NCBI RefSeq assembly: GCF_943181405.1
Contig: NZ_CALPBY010000004.1
Location: 248,001 to 312,000 of the forward strand
Length of the DNA: 64,000 bases
From: Cellulosimicrobium sp. Marseille-Q4280
GTDB lineage: Bacteria; Actinomycetota; Actinomycetes; Actinomycetales; Cellulomonadaceae
Direction of reading: 5' to 3'
Shown here: piece after piece, positions 17,059 through 25,914 of the stretch
Layout: each line of letters starts with the position of its first letter
Position numbering within the stretch: position 1 is the stretch's first letter
Position numbers and translations under genes: made by a program
Notes under the pieces: generated by a model
The model's database searches: none
Told to the model about the DNA's origin: nothing
Seen by the model: the letters and a program-made list of their open reading frames with translations, nothing else

Positions 17059-17075
17059 CCCCGCTCGACGCGGGG
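17059..17075 (+). terminator. Hairpin after small membrane protein gene
   Basis: CCCCGC and GCGGGG form a perfect 6-bp stem with a 5-base loop, seven bases after the stop at 17052. No U-tract follows, so intrinsic termination would be weak. Confidence 0.4.
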
Positions 17076-17088
17076 GTGGCCCGGTGGG

Positions 17089-17109
17089 GTTTGGAGGTTC
17101 CCTCCAAAC
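17089..17109 (+). promoter_or_regulatory. 9-bp perfect inverted repeat (operator or hairpin)
   Basis: GTTTGGAGG and CCTCCAAAC separated by three bases. It lies 37 bases upstream of the larger dyad in the leader of the dehydrogenase operon. It could be a second operator or part of a terminator of the upstream gene. Confidence 0.45.
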
Positions 17110-17145
17110 GGTTGCCGCACACGTTGGGCGACACGTCGGCAGCGG

Positions 17146-17195
17146 AACCTACGCAGTCGTAGCCTACGCTTGCGTAGGCTACGGAGACGTAGGTT
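17146..17195 (+). promoter_or_regulatory. 50-bp nested dyad upstream of the 2-oxoacid dehydrogenase operon
   Basis: Outer arms AACCTACG (17146-17153) and CGTAGGTT (17188-17195) and inner arms GTAGCCTACGC (17159-17169) and GCGTAGGCTAC (17172-17182) share one centre at 17170.5. The same 5-base gap separates outer from inner arms on both sides. Four CCTACG/CGTAGG half-sites result. It sits 77 bases before the E1 alpha start, as expected for an operator bound by two dimers or a tetramer. The regulator is not encoded next to it. Confidence 0.7.
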
Positions 17196-17271
17196 ACGAC
17201 GGCGCCCCCGACGGGCGTCACCTGCCCCCGAGCGGGCGGTCGCCAGGCGGCCCGCACCGAAGGAGATTCGC

Positions 17272-18492
17272 GTGACGGACCACGAGGCGAGAGAACCTGC
17301 CCGGGACGCAGCGAGCACGGCCCCGGACCTTCCCGACATGGCGGGCGGCCCCGACGACGCTCCCCTGATCCAGCTCGTCACCCCGGCCGGCGCCCGGGTG
17401 ACGACCCCCGAGACCGACCCGTACCGCGAGCGCGTCGCGCACCTCGACGCCGCCGCGCTGCGCGGCCTGTACCGGGACATGGTCCTCACGCGCCGCTTCG
17501 ACGACGAGGCGACCGCGCTGCAGCGGCAGGGCGAGCTCGGCCTCTTCGCCCAGTCGAAGGGCCAGGAGGCCGCGCAGATCGGCTCGGGCCGCGCGCTCGC
17601 GCCGCAGGACTACGTCTTCCCGTCGTACCGCGAGCACGGCGTCTCGCACGTGCGCGGCATCGACACCGTCGACCGCCTGCGGCTGTTCCGCGGCGTCGAC
17701 CACGGCGGCTGGGACCCGGCCGTGCACAACGTGCACCTGTACACGCTCGTCATCGGGTCGCACGCGCTGCACGCGACGGGCTACGCGATGGGCGTCCAGC
17801 GCGACGGCCTCGTCGGCACGGGCGACCCGGAGCGCGACACGGCGGTCGTCGCGTACTTCGGCGACGGCGCGACGTCGCAGGGCGACGTCAGCGAGGCGCT
17901 CGTCTTCGCCGCCGTGAACAACGCCCCGATCGTCCTCTTCTGCCAGAACAACCAGTGGGCCATCTCGGAGCCCACGACCAAGCAGACGCGCGTGCCGCTC
18001 TACCGTCGCGGCGGCGGGTTCGGCGTGCCGAGCGTGCGCGTCGACGGCAACGACGTGCTCGCGTGCTACGCCGTGACGGCCGAGGCGCTCGAGCGCGCGC
18101 GGTCCGGCGGCGGCCCGACCTTCGTCGAGGCCTTCACGTACCGCATGGGCGCGCACACGACGTCGGACGACCCCACGAAGTACCGGTCCCGGGCGCAGGA
18201 GGAGTACTGGCGCCGCCGCGACCCGATCGACCGGCTGGAGGCGCTGCTCCGCGCCGAGGACGCGTGGGACGACGCGTTCGCCGCCGACCTCGCCGCGGAG
18301 GCCGACGCGCTCGGCGAGCGCCTGCGCACCGAGACCCGGGCGCTCGGGGCGCCCGCGTCGTCGAGCATGTTCGAGCACGTCTACGGCTCGCCGCACGCGG
18401 TCGTCGAGGCCGAGAAGGCGTGGTTCGCCGACTACGAGGAGTCCTTCGCGGCGGACGACGCGCCCGCCGCCCGGCAGGAGGTCGCACGATGA
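17272..18492 (+). CDS. 2-oxoacid dehydrogenase E1 component, alpha subunit (pyruvate or branched-chain type)
   Basis: 406 residues from GTG 17272, which follows AAGGAG (17260-17265) with a seven-base spacing; the longer frame from 17170 would begin inside the operator. The thiamine diphosphate motif [14 protein letters not shown] starts near residue 196 and ends with [10 protein letters not shown], matching the G-D-G-x26-30-N-N fold. R-x-G-x-H-T-x-x-D-D near 305 is the phosphorylation-loop region of alpha subunits. The enzyme decarboxylates a 2-oxoacid and passes the acyl group to lipoyl-E2. It overlaps E1 beta by ATGA. Gene order alpha-beta-E2 with heterotetrameric E1 fits branched-chain (Bkd) or an alternative pyruvate complex; substrate cannot be told from sequence. 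Confidence 0.9.
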   Translation: MTDHEAREPARDAASTAPDLPDMAGGPDDAPLIQLVTPAGARVTTPETDPYRERVAHLDAAALRGLYRDMVLTRRFDDEATALQRQGELGLFAQSKGQEAAQIGSGRALAPQDYVFPSYREHGVSHVRGIDTVDRLRLFRGVDHGGWDPAVHNVHLYTLVIGSHALHATGYAMGVQRDGLVGTGDPERDTAVVAYFGDGATSQGDVSEALVFAAVNNAPIVLFCQNNQWAISEPTTKQTRVPLYRRGGGFGVPSVRVDGNDVLACYAVTAEALERARSGGGPTFVEAFTYRMGAHTTSDDPTKYRSRAQEEYWRRRDPIDRLEALLRAEDAWDDAFAADLAAEADALGERLRTETRALGAPASSSMFEHVYGSPHAVVEAEKAWFADYEESFAADDAPAARQEVAR

Positions 18493-19487
18493 GCACGGGC
18501 ACCACGAAGACGCTCACCCTCGCCAAGGCGATCAACGAGGGCCTGCGGCGCTCGCTCGAGACCGACCCGAAGGTCCTGCTCATGGGCGAGGACATCGGAC
18601 CGCTCGGCGGCGTGTTCCGCGTGACGGACGGCCTGCAGAAGGACTTCGGCGAGGACCGCGTGGTCGACACGCCGCTCGCGGAGTCGGGCATCCTCGGCAC
18701 CGCGATCGGCCTCGCGCTGCGCGGCTACCGACCAGTGTGCGAGATCCAGTTCGACGGGTTCATCTTCCCGGCGTACGACCAGATCACGACGCAGCTCGCC
18801 AAGATGCGCTACCGCTCGGGCGGCAAGCTCCAGGTGCCGGTCGTCGTCCGCGTGCCCTACGGCGGTGGCATCGGCGCCGTCGAGCACCACAGCGAGAGCC
18901 CGGAGGCGCTCTTCGCGCACACGGCCGGGCTGCGGGTCGTCTCGCCCTCGACGCCCCAGGACGCGTTCACGATGATCCAGGAGGCCGTCGCCTCCCCGGA
19001 CCCGGTGCTGTTCTTCGAGCCGAAGGGCCGCTACTGGGAGAAGGGCGAGGTCGAGCTCGGCGGTCCGGGGGAGGGGGCGGGCGTGCTCGACCGCGCGCGC
19101 GTCCTGCGCGCCGGGACCGACCTCACGCTCGTCGCCTACGGCCCGACCGTCGCCACGGCGCTGCGCGTCGCCGCCGCGGCCGAGCAGGAGGGCCGCAGCG
19201 TCGAGGTCGTCGACCTGCGCTCGATCTCGCCGCTCGACACCGCGACCGTCGTCGAGTCGGTGCGCCGCACGGGACGCTGCGTCGTCGTGCACGAGGCGCC
19301 CACCTACCTGGGCTCCGGCGCAGAGGTGGCGGCCCGGGTGACCGAGGAGTGCTTCTACTCGCTCGAGGCGCCCGTGCTGCGCGTCGGCGGGTTCCACACG
19401 CCGTACCCCGTCGCGAAGATCGAGCACGACTACCTGCCGAGCCTCGACCGCGTGCTCGACGCCGTCGACCGCGCGTTCGCGTACTGA
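18489..19487 (+). CDS. 2-oxoacid dehydrogenase E1 component, beta subunit
   Basis: 332 residues, ATG 18489 overlapping the alpha stop. The glutamate of the cofactor site is in L-L-M-G-E-D-I-G (about 28-35). The transketolase-type central fold shows [12 protein letters not shown] and V-R-V-P-Y-G-G-G-I. The C-terminal domain has [10 protein letters not shown] and V-V-H-E-A-P. Together with alpha it forms the alpha2beta2 E1. The length is normal and no defects are visible. E2 follows after 38 bases with its own GGAGGA ribosome site. Confidence 0.93.
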   Translation: MSTGTTKTLTLAKAINEGLRRSLETDPKVLLMGEDIGPLGGVFRVTDGLQKDFGEDRVVDTPLAESGILGTAIGLALRGYRPVCEIQFDGFIFPAYDQITTQLAKMRYRSGGKLQVPVVVRVPYGGGIGAVEHHSESPEALFAHTAGLRVVSPSTPQDAFTMIQEAVASPDPVLFFEPKGRYWEKGEVELGGPGEGAGVLDRARVLRAGTDLTLVAYGPTVATALRVAAAAEQEGRSVEVVDLRSISPLDTATVVESVRRTGRCVVVHEAPTYLGSGAEVAARVTEECFYSLEAPVLRVGGFHTPYPVAKIEHDYLPSLDRVLDAVDRAFAY

Positions 19488-19525
19488 CGCGCGCCGCTCA
19501 GGACCGAGACCCAGGAGGACCAGCA

Positions 19526-20970
19526 GTGCCGACGTACGAGCAGTTCAAGCTTCCCGACGCGGGCGAGGGGCTCACCGAGGCCGAGATCGTGCACTGGCAC
19601 GTGGCCGCGGGCGACCGCGTCACGGTCAACCAGACGATCGTCGAGATCGAGACCGCGAAGTCGCTCGTCGAGCTGCCGTCGCCCTTCACGGGCGTGGTGA
19701 GCGAGATCCTCGTCCCCGAGGGCGTGACGGTCGAGGTCGGCGTGCCGATCGTCGTCGTCGACACCGACCCGGACGGCGCGTCGCCGGCGCCCACGGCACC
19801 GGCCGCGACGGTGCCCGACGGCGTGGACGCGCCCGCTCCCGAGGCCGGCGGCTCCGGCTCGGTGCTCGTGGGCTACGGCACCGTCGAGCCCGGCAGCGCG
19901 CGCCGCCCGCGGCGTGGCGCCCCGGCAGCCGTCGCTTCGGCCGTCGCAGGCCCGGCTGCCGCCCCGGCCCCCGCCCCCGCCCCGCTGTGCCGGCCGCACC
20001 TCCCAGCCCGGCGTCGTCGGTGCCCGTCCCCGCGCCGGCGAGCCCCGCCGTCGGGCACGCGCACCTGCCGGTGCTCGCCAAGCCGCCCGTGCGCAAGCTC
20101 GCGAAGGACCTCGGGATGGACCTCGCGAGCGTCGCGGGCACCGGCCCGGGCGGGATCGTCACGCGCGAGGACGTCGTCGCCCACCACGAGCAGGCGAAGG
20201 CGAAGCCTCTCGCGACGTACGCGGACGACGACCAGCCGTGGCTCGCGACCGGCGCCGTCACGTCCGACGGCCGGCAGACCCGCGTGCCCGTGAAGTCGGT
20301 GCGCAAGCGGACGGCCGAGGCGATGGTCGCGAGCGCCTTCACCGCGCCGCACGTCACGGTGTTCCAGACGGTCGACGTGACGCGCACGATGCGGCTCGTG
20401 GGCACGCTCCGCGAGGACCGCGAGTTCGCGGACGTGCGCGTCACGCCCCTGCTCGTCACGGCGAAGGCGATGCTCCTCGCGGTGCGCCGCCACCCCGAGA
20501 TCAACGCGAGCTGGGACGACGCCGCGCAGGAGATCGTCTACAAGCACTACGTGAACCTGGGCATCGCGGCCTCGACGCCGCGAGGGCTCGTGGTGCCGAA
20601 CATCAAGGACGCGCACCGGCTCGACCTGCACGGGCTCGCGACGGAGATCGCCGACCTCACGGCGACCGCCCGCGCGGGACGCACGAGCCCGGCCGACATG
20701 TCCGACGGCACCATCACCATCACGAACGTCGGCGTGTTCGGCATCGACACGGGGACGCCCATCCTCAACCCGGGCGAGGCCGCGATCCTCGCGTTCGGGG
20801 CGATCCGCGAGCAGCCGTGGGTGCACAAGGGCAAGATCCGCAAGCGCTGGGTCACGCAGCTCGCGCTGAGCTTCGACCACCGGCTGGTCGACGGCGCGCT
20901 CGGCGCGCGCTTCCTGTCCGACGTCGCGCGCGTCCTCGAGGACCCGGCGCGGGGCCTGGTCTGGGGCTGA
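19526..20970 (+). pseudogene. Dihydrolipoyl acyltransferase E2, frameshifted in the Ala/Pro linker
   Basis: GTG 19526 (GGAGGA at 19513-19518) opens a lipoyl domain: [11 protein letters not shown], with lipoyl-lysine K45 in I-E-T-A-K-S. The linker follows. The peripheral subunit-binding domain ([17 protein letters not shown]) and the catalytic acyltransferase core with S-F-D-H-R-L-V-D-G-A (DHRxxDG) continue in a different frame, ending at TGA 20968-20970. Losing one base in the C-rich tract 19961-19985 explains the shift: the +2 frame reads smoothly A-P-A-P-A-V-P-A-A-P. If genuine, the complex lacks a functional E2. If it is a homopolymer error, a 481-residue E2 is intact. Both parts are otherwise free of defects, which favours an error or a very recent mutation. 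Confidence 0.8.
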
Positions 20971-21027
20971 CGCCGCGGCACCCTGTGCCACCTCCGGGCC
21001 ACGCGGTGCCCCGTCCGCCCGTCCGCG

Positions 21028-22965
21028 TCACGGGTCGCCGTCGGTGCCGGGGTAGCTCTCGACGTAGACGGGGCGACCCGTCCTCGACGGGTCCGCCGCC
21101 TCGCCGACGCCGTTCACGACGTGCTCGATCGTGCCCGCGCCGAGGCTGACGGTCGCGACGTGGTGGAGCCGGACGCCCGGGGTCTGCGGGACCTCGAACC
21201 CGTTCGCCGTGCGGATCGAGGGGTCCTCGAGGTTCGCGGCGTAGACGCCGCCCCCGTGGAGCACGTGGCGGCGGACGTCCTCGCCGACGGCGTAGCCCGC
21301 CCAGCCCTCGACGTCGCCCTTCATCCAGGCCGCCTGGTCCGGCGGGTCGTACGCGAGCTCGCTCTGGTAGAAGACGGTCGTGCCGTCCTCGCCGTCCCAG
21401 AACGTGTTGTGCTCCTGGAAGTGCTCGACGAACAGGCCGGTCGCTGTGACGTGATCGCCGTGCACCACGACGCCCTGGCGGCCGATGTTCGTGACCCACC
21501 GCTCCCCGTCGTCGAAGCCCTCCGCGCCGTGGTCCGCGCGCCAGACCCAGGCGTGGTCGACGAGGACGTGGTCGCCGTTGACCTCCAGCGCGACGTCGGC
21601 GCTGCCGGGGTGCGGCCCGCCGACGCGCAGGTAGACGTCGCTCAGCGTCGTCGGGTTCGCCGGGTCATCGGCCCGCTCGGCGTCCTCGGCTCCCGAGCCG
21701 ACCCGGACCAGGACGGGGGACCGGACCTCGCCCGCGTCGACCGTGACACCGGCCACGACGACGCCGGGGACGTCCGCCACGGTGAGGGGCGTGGCACCGT
21801 CGACCGCCGTGAGCGTGGGGTGCCCGATCCCGAGGACGACCGTGTCGGGCCGCTCGACGGCGATGCTCTCCCCGACGTCGTACACACCGGGCGTGAGGAG
21901 CAGGTGCCGGCCCTGCTCCAGCGCGTCGTTGATCGTCGCCACGGGGTCCGTCGGGCGCGCGACGAAGAAGTCGGTGAGCGGGACGGTGCGGCCGGGTGTG
22001 GGGCCGTCCTCCCAGGAGATGCCCGAGGAGTCGCGCTGCGCCGCCGGGACGCGCACCTGGTAAGCGCCGTCGCCGTCGACGAACAGGTACGGCTTCTCGC
22101 GGCTGAGGGGCGTCCGCTCGAGCGTCGTGTACGCGGGGTCGGGGTAGGCGGAGTCGTCGGGAGCCCCCTCGACCCCCGCGAACACCTGGTTCCAGACGGC
22201 GTTGCTCCAGCTCCCGATCACGCTGTTCCGCGTGAACCACTGCTGCTGGGAGCCGTTGACGACGTCGCCCGCCCGCGAGTCGGCGACGAACCCGCCGCTC
22301 CCGTACTGCGGCCCTGCCGAGCACGTGTCGGTGAGCGAGAGCGGGGGCCGCCCGTCTCCGCCGAGCACGTCGACCCGCCGCATCGACACGGCCTGGGAGA
22401 CGGCCCAGGTGCTCGCCGCCTGCCGGCACCCGTCCTGCCCCGCGCCGTCGGCGTCGATCGTGAGGTTGGCCAGCGTGCGCCAGAAGTTCACGAGCGCGAG
22501 GCAGTTCGACGTCCCGTCGTCCGCGAGACAGCGGTTGAACACCTCGATCTTCCCGTTCACCACGACGTCCCCCGGTGACGCGCCGAGCCCGGCGACCTCG
22601 GTGTAGTAGCCGACCGTGAGCTGCAGCGGCTCGGTGTCGGTGCCGTACGTCCCCGGCTCGAGCAGCACGGCGTACCGTCCGGTACCCATCTCGTCGTCCG
22701 TCTGCCGGGCGGTGATCCCGTCGACCAGGGCGTGGATCTCGGCCACGGACATCGACGGCGACAGGACGACCACGCCGGGACCGAGGTCGGGGTCGGTGGC
22801 GCTCACCTCGCGGAGCGGCGCCGGGGCGCCCACGGCGGGCGTCCCGGCGTCCGGGGACCGGTCCACGACGAGCACCGTGCCGACCACGCCGACGAGGACA
22901 CCGACGGCGGTCCCGAGCGCGGCCCCGAGGAGGAACCGGCGGCGCGCGGCGTCGACACGGTCCAC
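21028..22965 (-). CDS. Tat/anchor-exported right-handed beta-helix protein (GH55-like, often annotated adenylyl cyclase)
   Basis: 645 residues from GTG 22965, preceded by GGAGGGAGGG; the longer frame upstream would run into the hairpin and next gene. An R-R-R-F-L-L-G sequence followed by about 22 hydrophobic residues (about 7-34) is a twin-arginine-like signal or anchor. The remainder resembles the pectate-lyase/GH55-like proteins of actinobacteria: Y-A-V-L-L-E-P-G-T-Y-G, G-Y-Y-T-E-V-A-G-L-G, F-W-R-T-L-A-N-L-T-I and later L-L-L-T-P-G-V-Y-D. Two related beta-helix halves can be traced, as in GH55 beta-1,3-glucanases. Database names such as adenylyl cyclase for this group are probably misleading. 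The GH3 gene lies upstream on the same strand, supporting a carbohydrate role. Confidence 0.72.
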   Translation of the reverse strand: MDRVDAARRRFLLGAALGTAVGVLVGVVGTVLVVDRSPDAGTPAVGAPAPLREVSATDPDLGPGVVVLSPSMSVAEIHALVDGITARQTDDEMGTGRYAVLLEPGTYGTDTEPLQLTVGYYTEVAGLGASPGDVVVNGKIEVFNRCLADDGTSNCLALVNFWRTLANLTIDADGAGQDGCRQAASTWAVSQAVSMRRVDVLGGDGRPPLSLTDTCSAGPQYGSGGFVADSRAGDVVNGSQQQWFTRNSVIGSWSNAVWNQVFAGVEGAPDDSAYPDPAYTTLERTPLSREKPYLFVDGDGAYQVRVPAAQRDSSGISWEDGPTPGRTVPLTDFFVARPTDPVATINDALEQGRHLLLTPGVYDVGESIAVERPDTVVLGIGHPTLTAVDGATPLTVADVPGVVVAGVTVDAGEVRSPVLVRVGSGAEDAERADDPANPTTLSDVYLRVGGPHPGSADVALEVNGDHVLVDHAWVWRADHGAEGFDDGERWVTNIGRQGVVVHGDHVTATGLFVEHFQEHNTFWDGEDGTTVFYQSELAYDPPDQAAWMKGDVEGWAGYAVGEDVRRHVLHGGGVYAANLEDPSIRTANGFEVPQTPGVRLHHVATVSLGAGTIEHVVNGVGEAADPSRTGRPVYVESYPGTDGDP

Positions 22966-22991
22966 GAGCCCTCCCTCCGGCGACCGTGACG

Positions 22992-23030
22992 CCCGTGCTG
23001 CCCCCGCTCGGAGAACGGGGGCAGCACGGG
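22992..23030 (-). terminator. Strong 15-bp perfect hairpin between GH3 and beta-helix genes
   Basis: CCCGTGCTGCCCCCG (22992-23006) and its exact reverse complement (23016-23030) are separated by nine bases. The hairpin starts six bases past the GH3 stop, so it probably ends or attenuates GH3 transcription, or protects its 3' end. There is no U-tract. Confidence 0.75.
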
Positions 23031-23035
23031 AGGCG

Positions 23036-25723
23036 TCAGCGACGGACGCGCACCGCTCCGGCGAGGTCGACGTCCACGGCCGAGCGGCCGACGTACACGG
23101 CCACCTGGCCGGTGGGGGTGACCCACTCGTCCGCCTCGGCGTCCCAGTACGAGAAGTCGCGCCGGTCCAGCTCCACGCGGACCTGCTGGCGGCGGCCCGC
23201 CTCCAGCTCGACCTTGGCGTAGCCCGCCAGCTTGAGCTCCGGGGACTCGACCCCGGGCAGCGGGCCGAGGTACACCTGGACCACCTCGGTGCCGGTCCGG
23301 TCACCGACGTTGCGCACGCGTACCCGCACGTCGACGGTGTCGTTCCCGCCGGTCGCCCGGATGGCGTTCCCGACCCGGAACCGGTCGAGGTCGAACTCCG
23401 TGTAGGAGAGGCCGTGGCCGAAGGCCCACATCGGCTCGACGTTCGCCGCGAGGTATCCGCGGTAGCCGACGTTCAGACCCTCCGAGAACTCCACGTCCGG
23501 GTCGTCGAGCCAGGGGTTCTGCACGGCGAGCGGCAGCTCCTCCTCGCTGCGGGGGTACGACACGGGGAGGTGGCCGGAGGGGTCCTCGTCGCCGAACAGG
23601 ATCGCCGCGAGCGCGTTGCCCTCCTCCTGGCCGCCGTAGAAGTTCTGCAGCACCGCCGGGACGGCGTCCGCCCACGGCATGACGACGCCGGAGCCGGTCG
23701 CCACGACGACGACGGTCCGCGGGTTCGCGGCCGCGACCTGGCGGATGAGCTGCTCGGCGTTCTGCGGCAGCTTGAGCGAGACCATGTCCCGCTCCTCGGT
23801 CTCGTAGGTGCGCACGTAGACGACGGCGACGTCGGACGCCGCGGCCGCCTCGGCCGCCTCGACGACGGACGGCGGCAGGGCGTCGTCCGGCGTGTCCCAC
23901 TGCAGGAGGAAGGTACCCGGCTGCAGCCCGACCAGCGGGCGGGTCTGGGAGTACTCGACGCGCAGGTCGTAGGCCTGACCCGCCTCGAGCGCCAGGCCGG
24001 CGGAGCGGACGTCCCGGCGGCCGTCCTCGCCCGTCATGTCGACGACGAGCTCGTCGTCCAGCCAGACCCGGGCGTCGCCCCAGCCCGTGGCGCCGAGCAC
24101 GTACTCCCCGGTGGAGGGTGCGACGAGCTCGCCCGTCCAGCGGACCGACTGCTCGCCGTTCTGCGCCGGGCCGAGCCCCGCGAGCGTGGGCGTCGGGGGC
24201 ACCTGCGAGCCGTACAGCGAGGCGAAGGCCGGCCCGCCGCCGGTGAAGCCGACGTCGTACGAGGCCTGCGCCTCGGTGCGGGTCAGACCCACGGCGCCCG
24301 TCCACGTGGCGTTCGCGAAGTAGCGGGCGGTGAGCCCGTCACCGATCCCGCGCTCGGGCCGCAGCACCGACGACGGCACGGCGGTCATGTCGCGGGTCTC
24401 GATCATGTTCGCCGCGCTGACGGGGTCGTTGCCCTGCGCGTAGCGGACCTGGGTGCCGCTCTCCTCCGCGCGGTCCCGCATCGCGTCGAGCAGCGAGACC
24501 TCGTAGGTCGGCTGGACGAACGCGGAGCCGCCGAGGGCCGAGGGGATGGTGGCGTCCGCCCCCACGACGGCGACGGACGTCGCGGCGTCGAGCGGGAGCG
24601 CGTCGTCGTTCTTCAGCAGCGTGATCGCGTCCTCCTGCACCTCGCGCGCGAGGGCACCGTGCTCCTCGACGGGGATCGCCGTCGGCGTGTAGTCGCCGTC
24701 GAAGATGCCGATCGCGAACATCGTGCGCAGGATCCGCAGCACAGCCCGGTCGACGAGTGCCACCGGAACGGTGCCGTCGTTGACGGCAGCGAGGAGCGCG
24801 TCACCGTAGAACGACCGCGTCCCGGTCTCCATGTCGGTCCCCGCGACGATCGAGGGCAGCGTCGAGTGGATGGCCCCGAAGTCGGTGAGGACGAAGCCGG
24901 TGAAGCCGAGCTGCTCGCGCAGGATCTCGTTCAGGGCCAGCTCGCTCTCGCACGCGTAGACCCCGTTGATCTTGTTGAAGGAGCACATGACGGAGCCCAG
25001 GTCGGCGTCGCGGACCGCGGCCTCGTACCCGGCCGTGTGGACCTCACGGAGCGTGCGCTCGTCGACGATCGCGTTCTGCAGGCCCCCGCGGTACGTCTCC
25101 TGCGTGTAGGCGGTGTAGTGCTTGAGGTTCGCGATGACGCCGCGCTCCTGGACCTCCTGGACGTAGGGCACCACGATCGAGGACCCGAGCTCGGGGTCCT
25201 CGCCGGTCGACTCGGCCTGCCGGCCCCAGAAGGGGTTGCGCGTCGGGTCGAAGTTGGGGCCGAGCAGCACCTCGTGCCCGGTCTGCCTCGACTCGTCGCC
25301 GACGACACCCGCGTAGTCCCGCGCTCGCTGGGGGTCCCAGGTCGCGGCCAGGGCGAGCGTCGCGGGCATGGCCGTGGCGCGGTCGCCGGTCTCCGGCAGC
25401 ACCCAGCCGCGCGACGCGATGCCGGCGGTGGCGTCGGCCATGCTCAGCTCGGGGATGCCGAGGCGCTCGATGGGCGCGTTGTAGAACGCCGCGGGCGCTG
25501 CACCCTGGTCGCCGGACATCAGCTCGACCTTCTCCTCGAGCGTCATCGCCTGCAGCAGCAGGACCGCCCGTTGGTCCGGTGACAGCGCGGTGTTCATCCA
25601 CGGCGGGTCCGCCGTCGCCGCGTGCGCCGACGGCGCCAGCGTCACGACCAGCGCGGCGGCCGCGAACGCCGCGACGGCACCCACCCCGCTCCTGCGCGCA
25701 CGATGCATCTCGACCACTCCCAT
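23036..25723 (-). CDS. Secreted glycoside hydrolase family 3 (beta-glucosidase-like) with PA14 domain
   Basis: 895 residues. ATG 25723 follows GGGGAGGG. It precedes a Sec signal: basic H-R-A-R-R, hydrophobic A-V-A-A-F-A-A-A-A-L-V-V and cleavage near A-H-A. The GH3 N-terminal barrel is complete (E-K-V-E-L-M-S-G, G-P-N-F-D-P-T-R-N-P-F-W-G-R, K-H-Y), with the nucleophile aspartate D281 in VLTDFGAIHS. A PA14 sugar-binding domain is inserted at about 462-612 (Y-F-A-N-A-T-W-T-G...W-D-T). The C-terminal sandwich and fibronectin-III-like cap end in V-Y-V-G-R-S. It removes terminal beta-linked glucose or related sugars outside the cell. Specificity is not visible. Confidence 0.92.
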   Translation of the reverse strand: MGVVEMHRARRSGVGAVAAFAAAALVVTLAPSAHAATADPPWMNTALSPDQRAVLLLQAMTLEEKVELMSGDQGAAPAAFYNAPIERLGIPELSMADATAGIASRGWVLPETGDRATAMPATLALAATWDPQRARDYAGVVGDESRQTGHEVLLGPNFDPTRNPFWGRQAESTGEDPELGSSIVVPYVQEVQERGVIANLKHYTAYTQETYRGGLQNAIVDERTLREVHTAGYEAAVRDADLGSVMCSFNKINGVYACESELALNEILREQLGFTGFVLTDFGAIHSTLPSIVAGTDMETGTRSFYGDALLAAVNDGTVPVALVDRAVLRILRTMFAIGIFDGDYTPTAIPVEEHGALAREVQEDAITLLKNDDALPLDAATSVAVVGADATIPSALGGSAFVQPTYEVSLLDAMRDRAEESGTQVRYAQGNDPVSAANMIETRDMTAVPSSVLRPERGIGDGLTARYFANATWTGAVGLTRTEAQASYDVGFTGGGPAFASLYGSQVPPTPTLAGLGPAQNGEQSVRWTGELVAPSTGEYVLGATGWGDARVWLDDELVVDMTGEDGRRDVRSAGLALEAGQAYDLRVEYSQTRPLVGLQPGTFLLQWDTPDDALPPSVVEAAEAAAASDVAVVYVRTYETEERDMVSLKLPQNAEQLIRQVAAANPRTVVVVATGSGVVMPWADAVPAVLQNFYGGQEEGNALAAILFGDEDPSGHLPVSYPRSEEELPLAVQNPWLDDPDVEFSEGLNVGYRGYLAANVEPMWAFGHGLSYTEFDLDRFRVGNAIRATGGNDTVDVRVRVRNVGDRTGTEVVQVYLGPLPGVESPELKLAGYAKVELEAGRRQQVRVELDRRDFSYWDAEADEWVTPTGQVAVYVGRSAVDVDLAGAVRVRR

Positions 25724-25758
25724 GACGAGCCCTCCCCTTCGAGGACGGATCCGTGGCC

Positions 25759-25782
25759 GCGGAGGTCGCCGATGACCTCCGC
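25759..25782 (+). promoter_or_regulatory. Inverted repeat between GH3 and MmyB-type regulator genes
   Basis: GCGGAGGTC and GACCTCCGC, perfect 9-bp arms with a six-base spacer, lie in the 191-base divergent promoter region, 36 bases upstream of the GH3 start. This is where a repressor of the GH3 gene would be expected to bind. Confidence 0.5.
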
Positions 25783-25901
25783 AGGTCCTCCACGGTCCGG
25801 ACACGCCCACGACACTCGCCCGCCGCCCGGGCGGCAACCCCCCGACGGGGGACCAGTTTGGGACCCCCGGTCGCCCCGCGCGCGAGCCGGAGAGGCGTCG
25901 C

Positions 25902-25907
25902 TAGCAT
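25902..25907 (+). promoter_or_regulatory. Likely -10 box of a leaderless transcript (MmyB-type gene)
   Basis: TAGCAT ends seven bases before ATG 25915 and there is no Shine-Dalgarno, the usual layout of leaderless actinobacterial mRNAs. Confidence 0.45.
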
Positions 25908-25914
25908 CGGGAAG

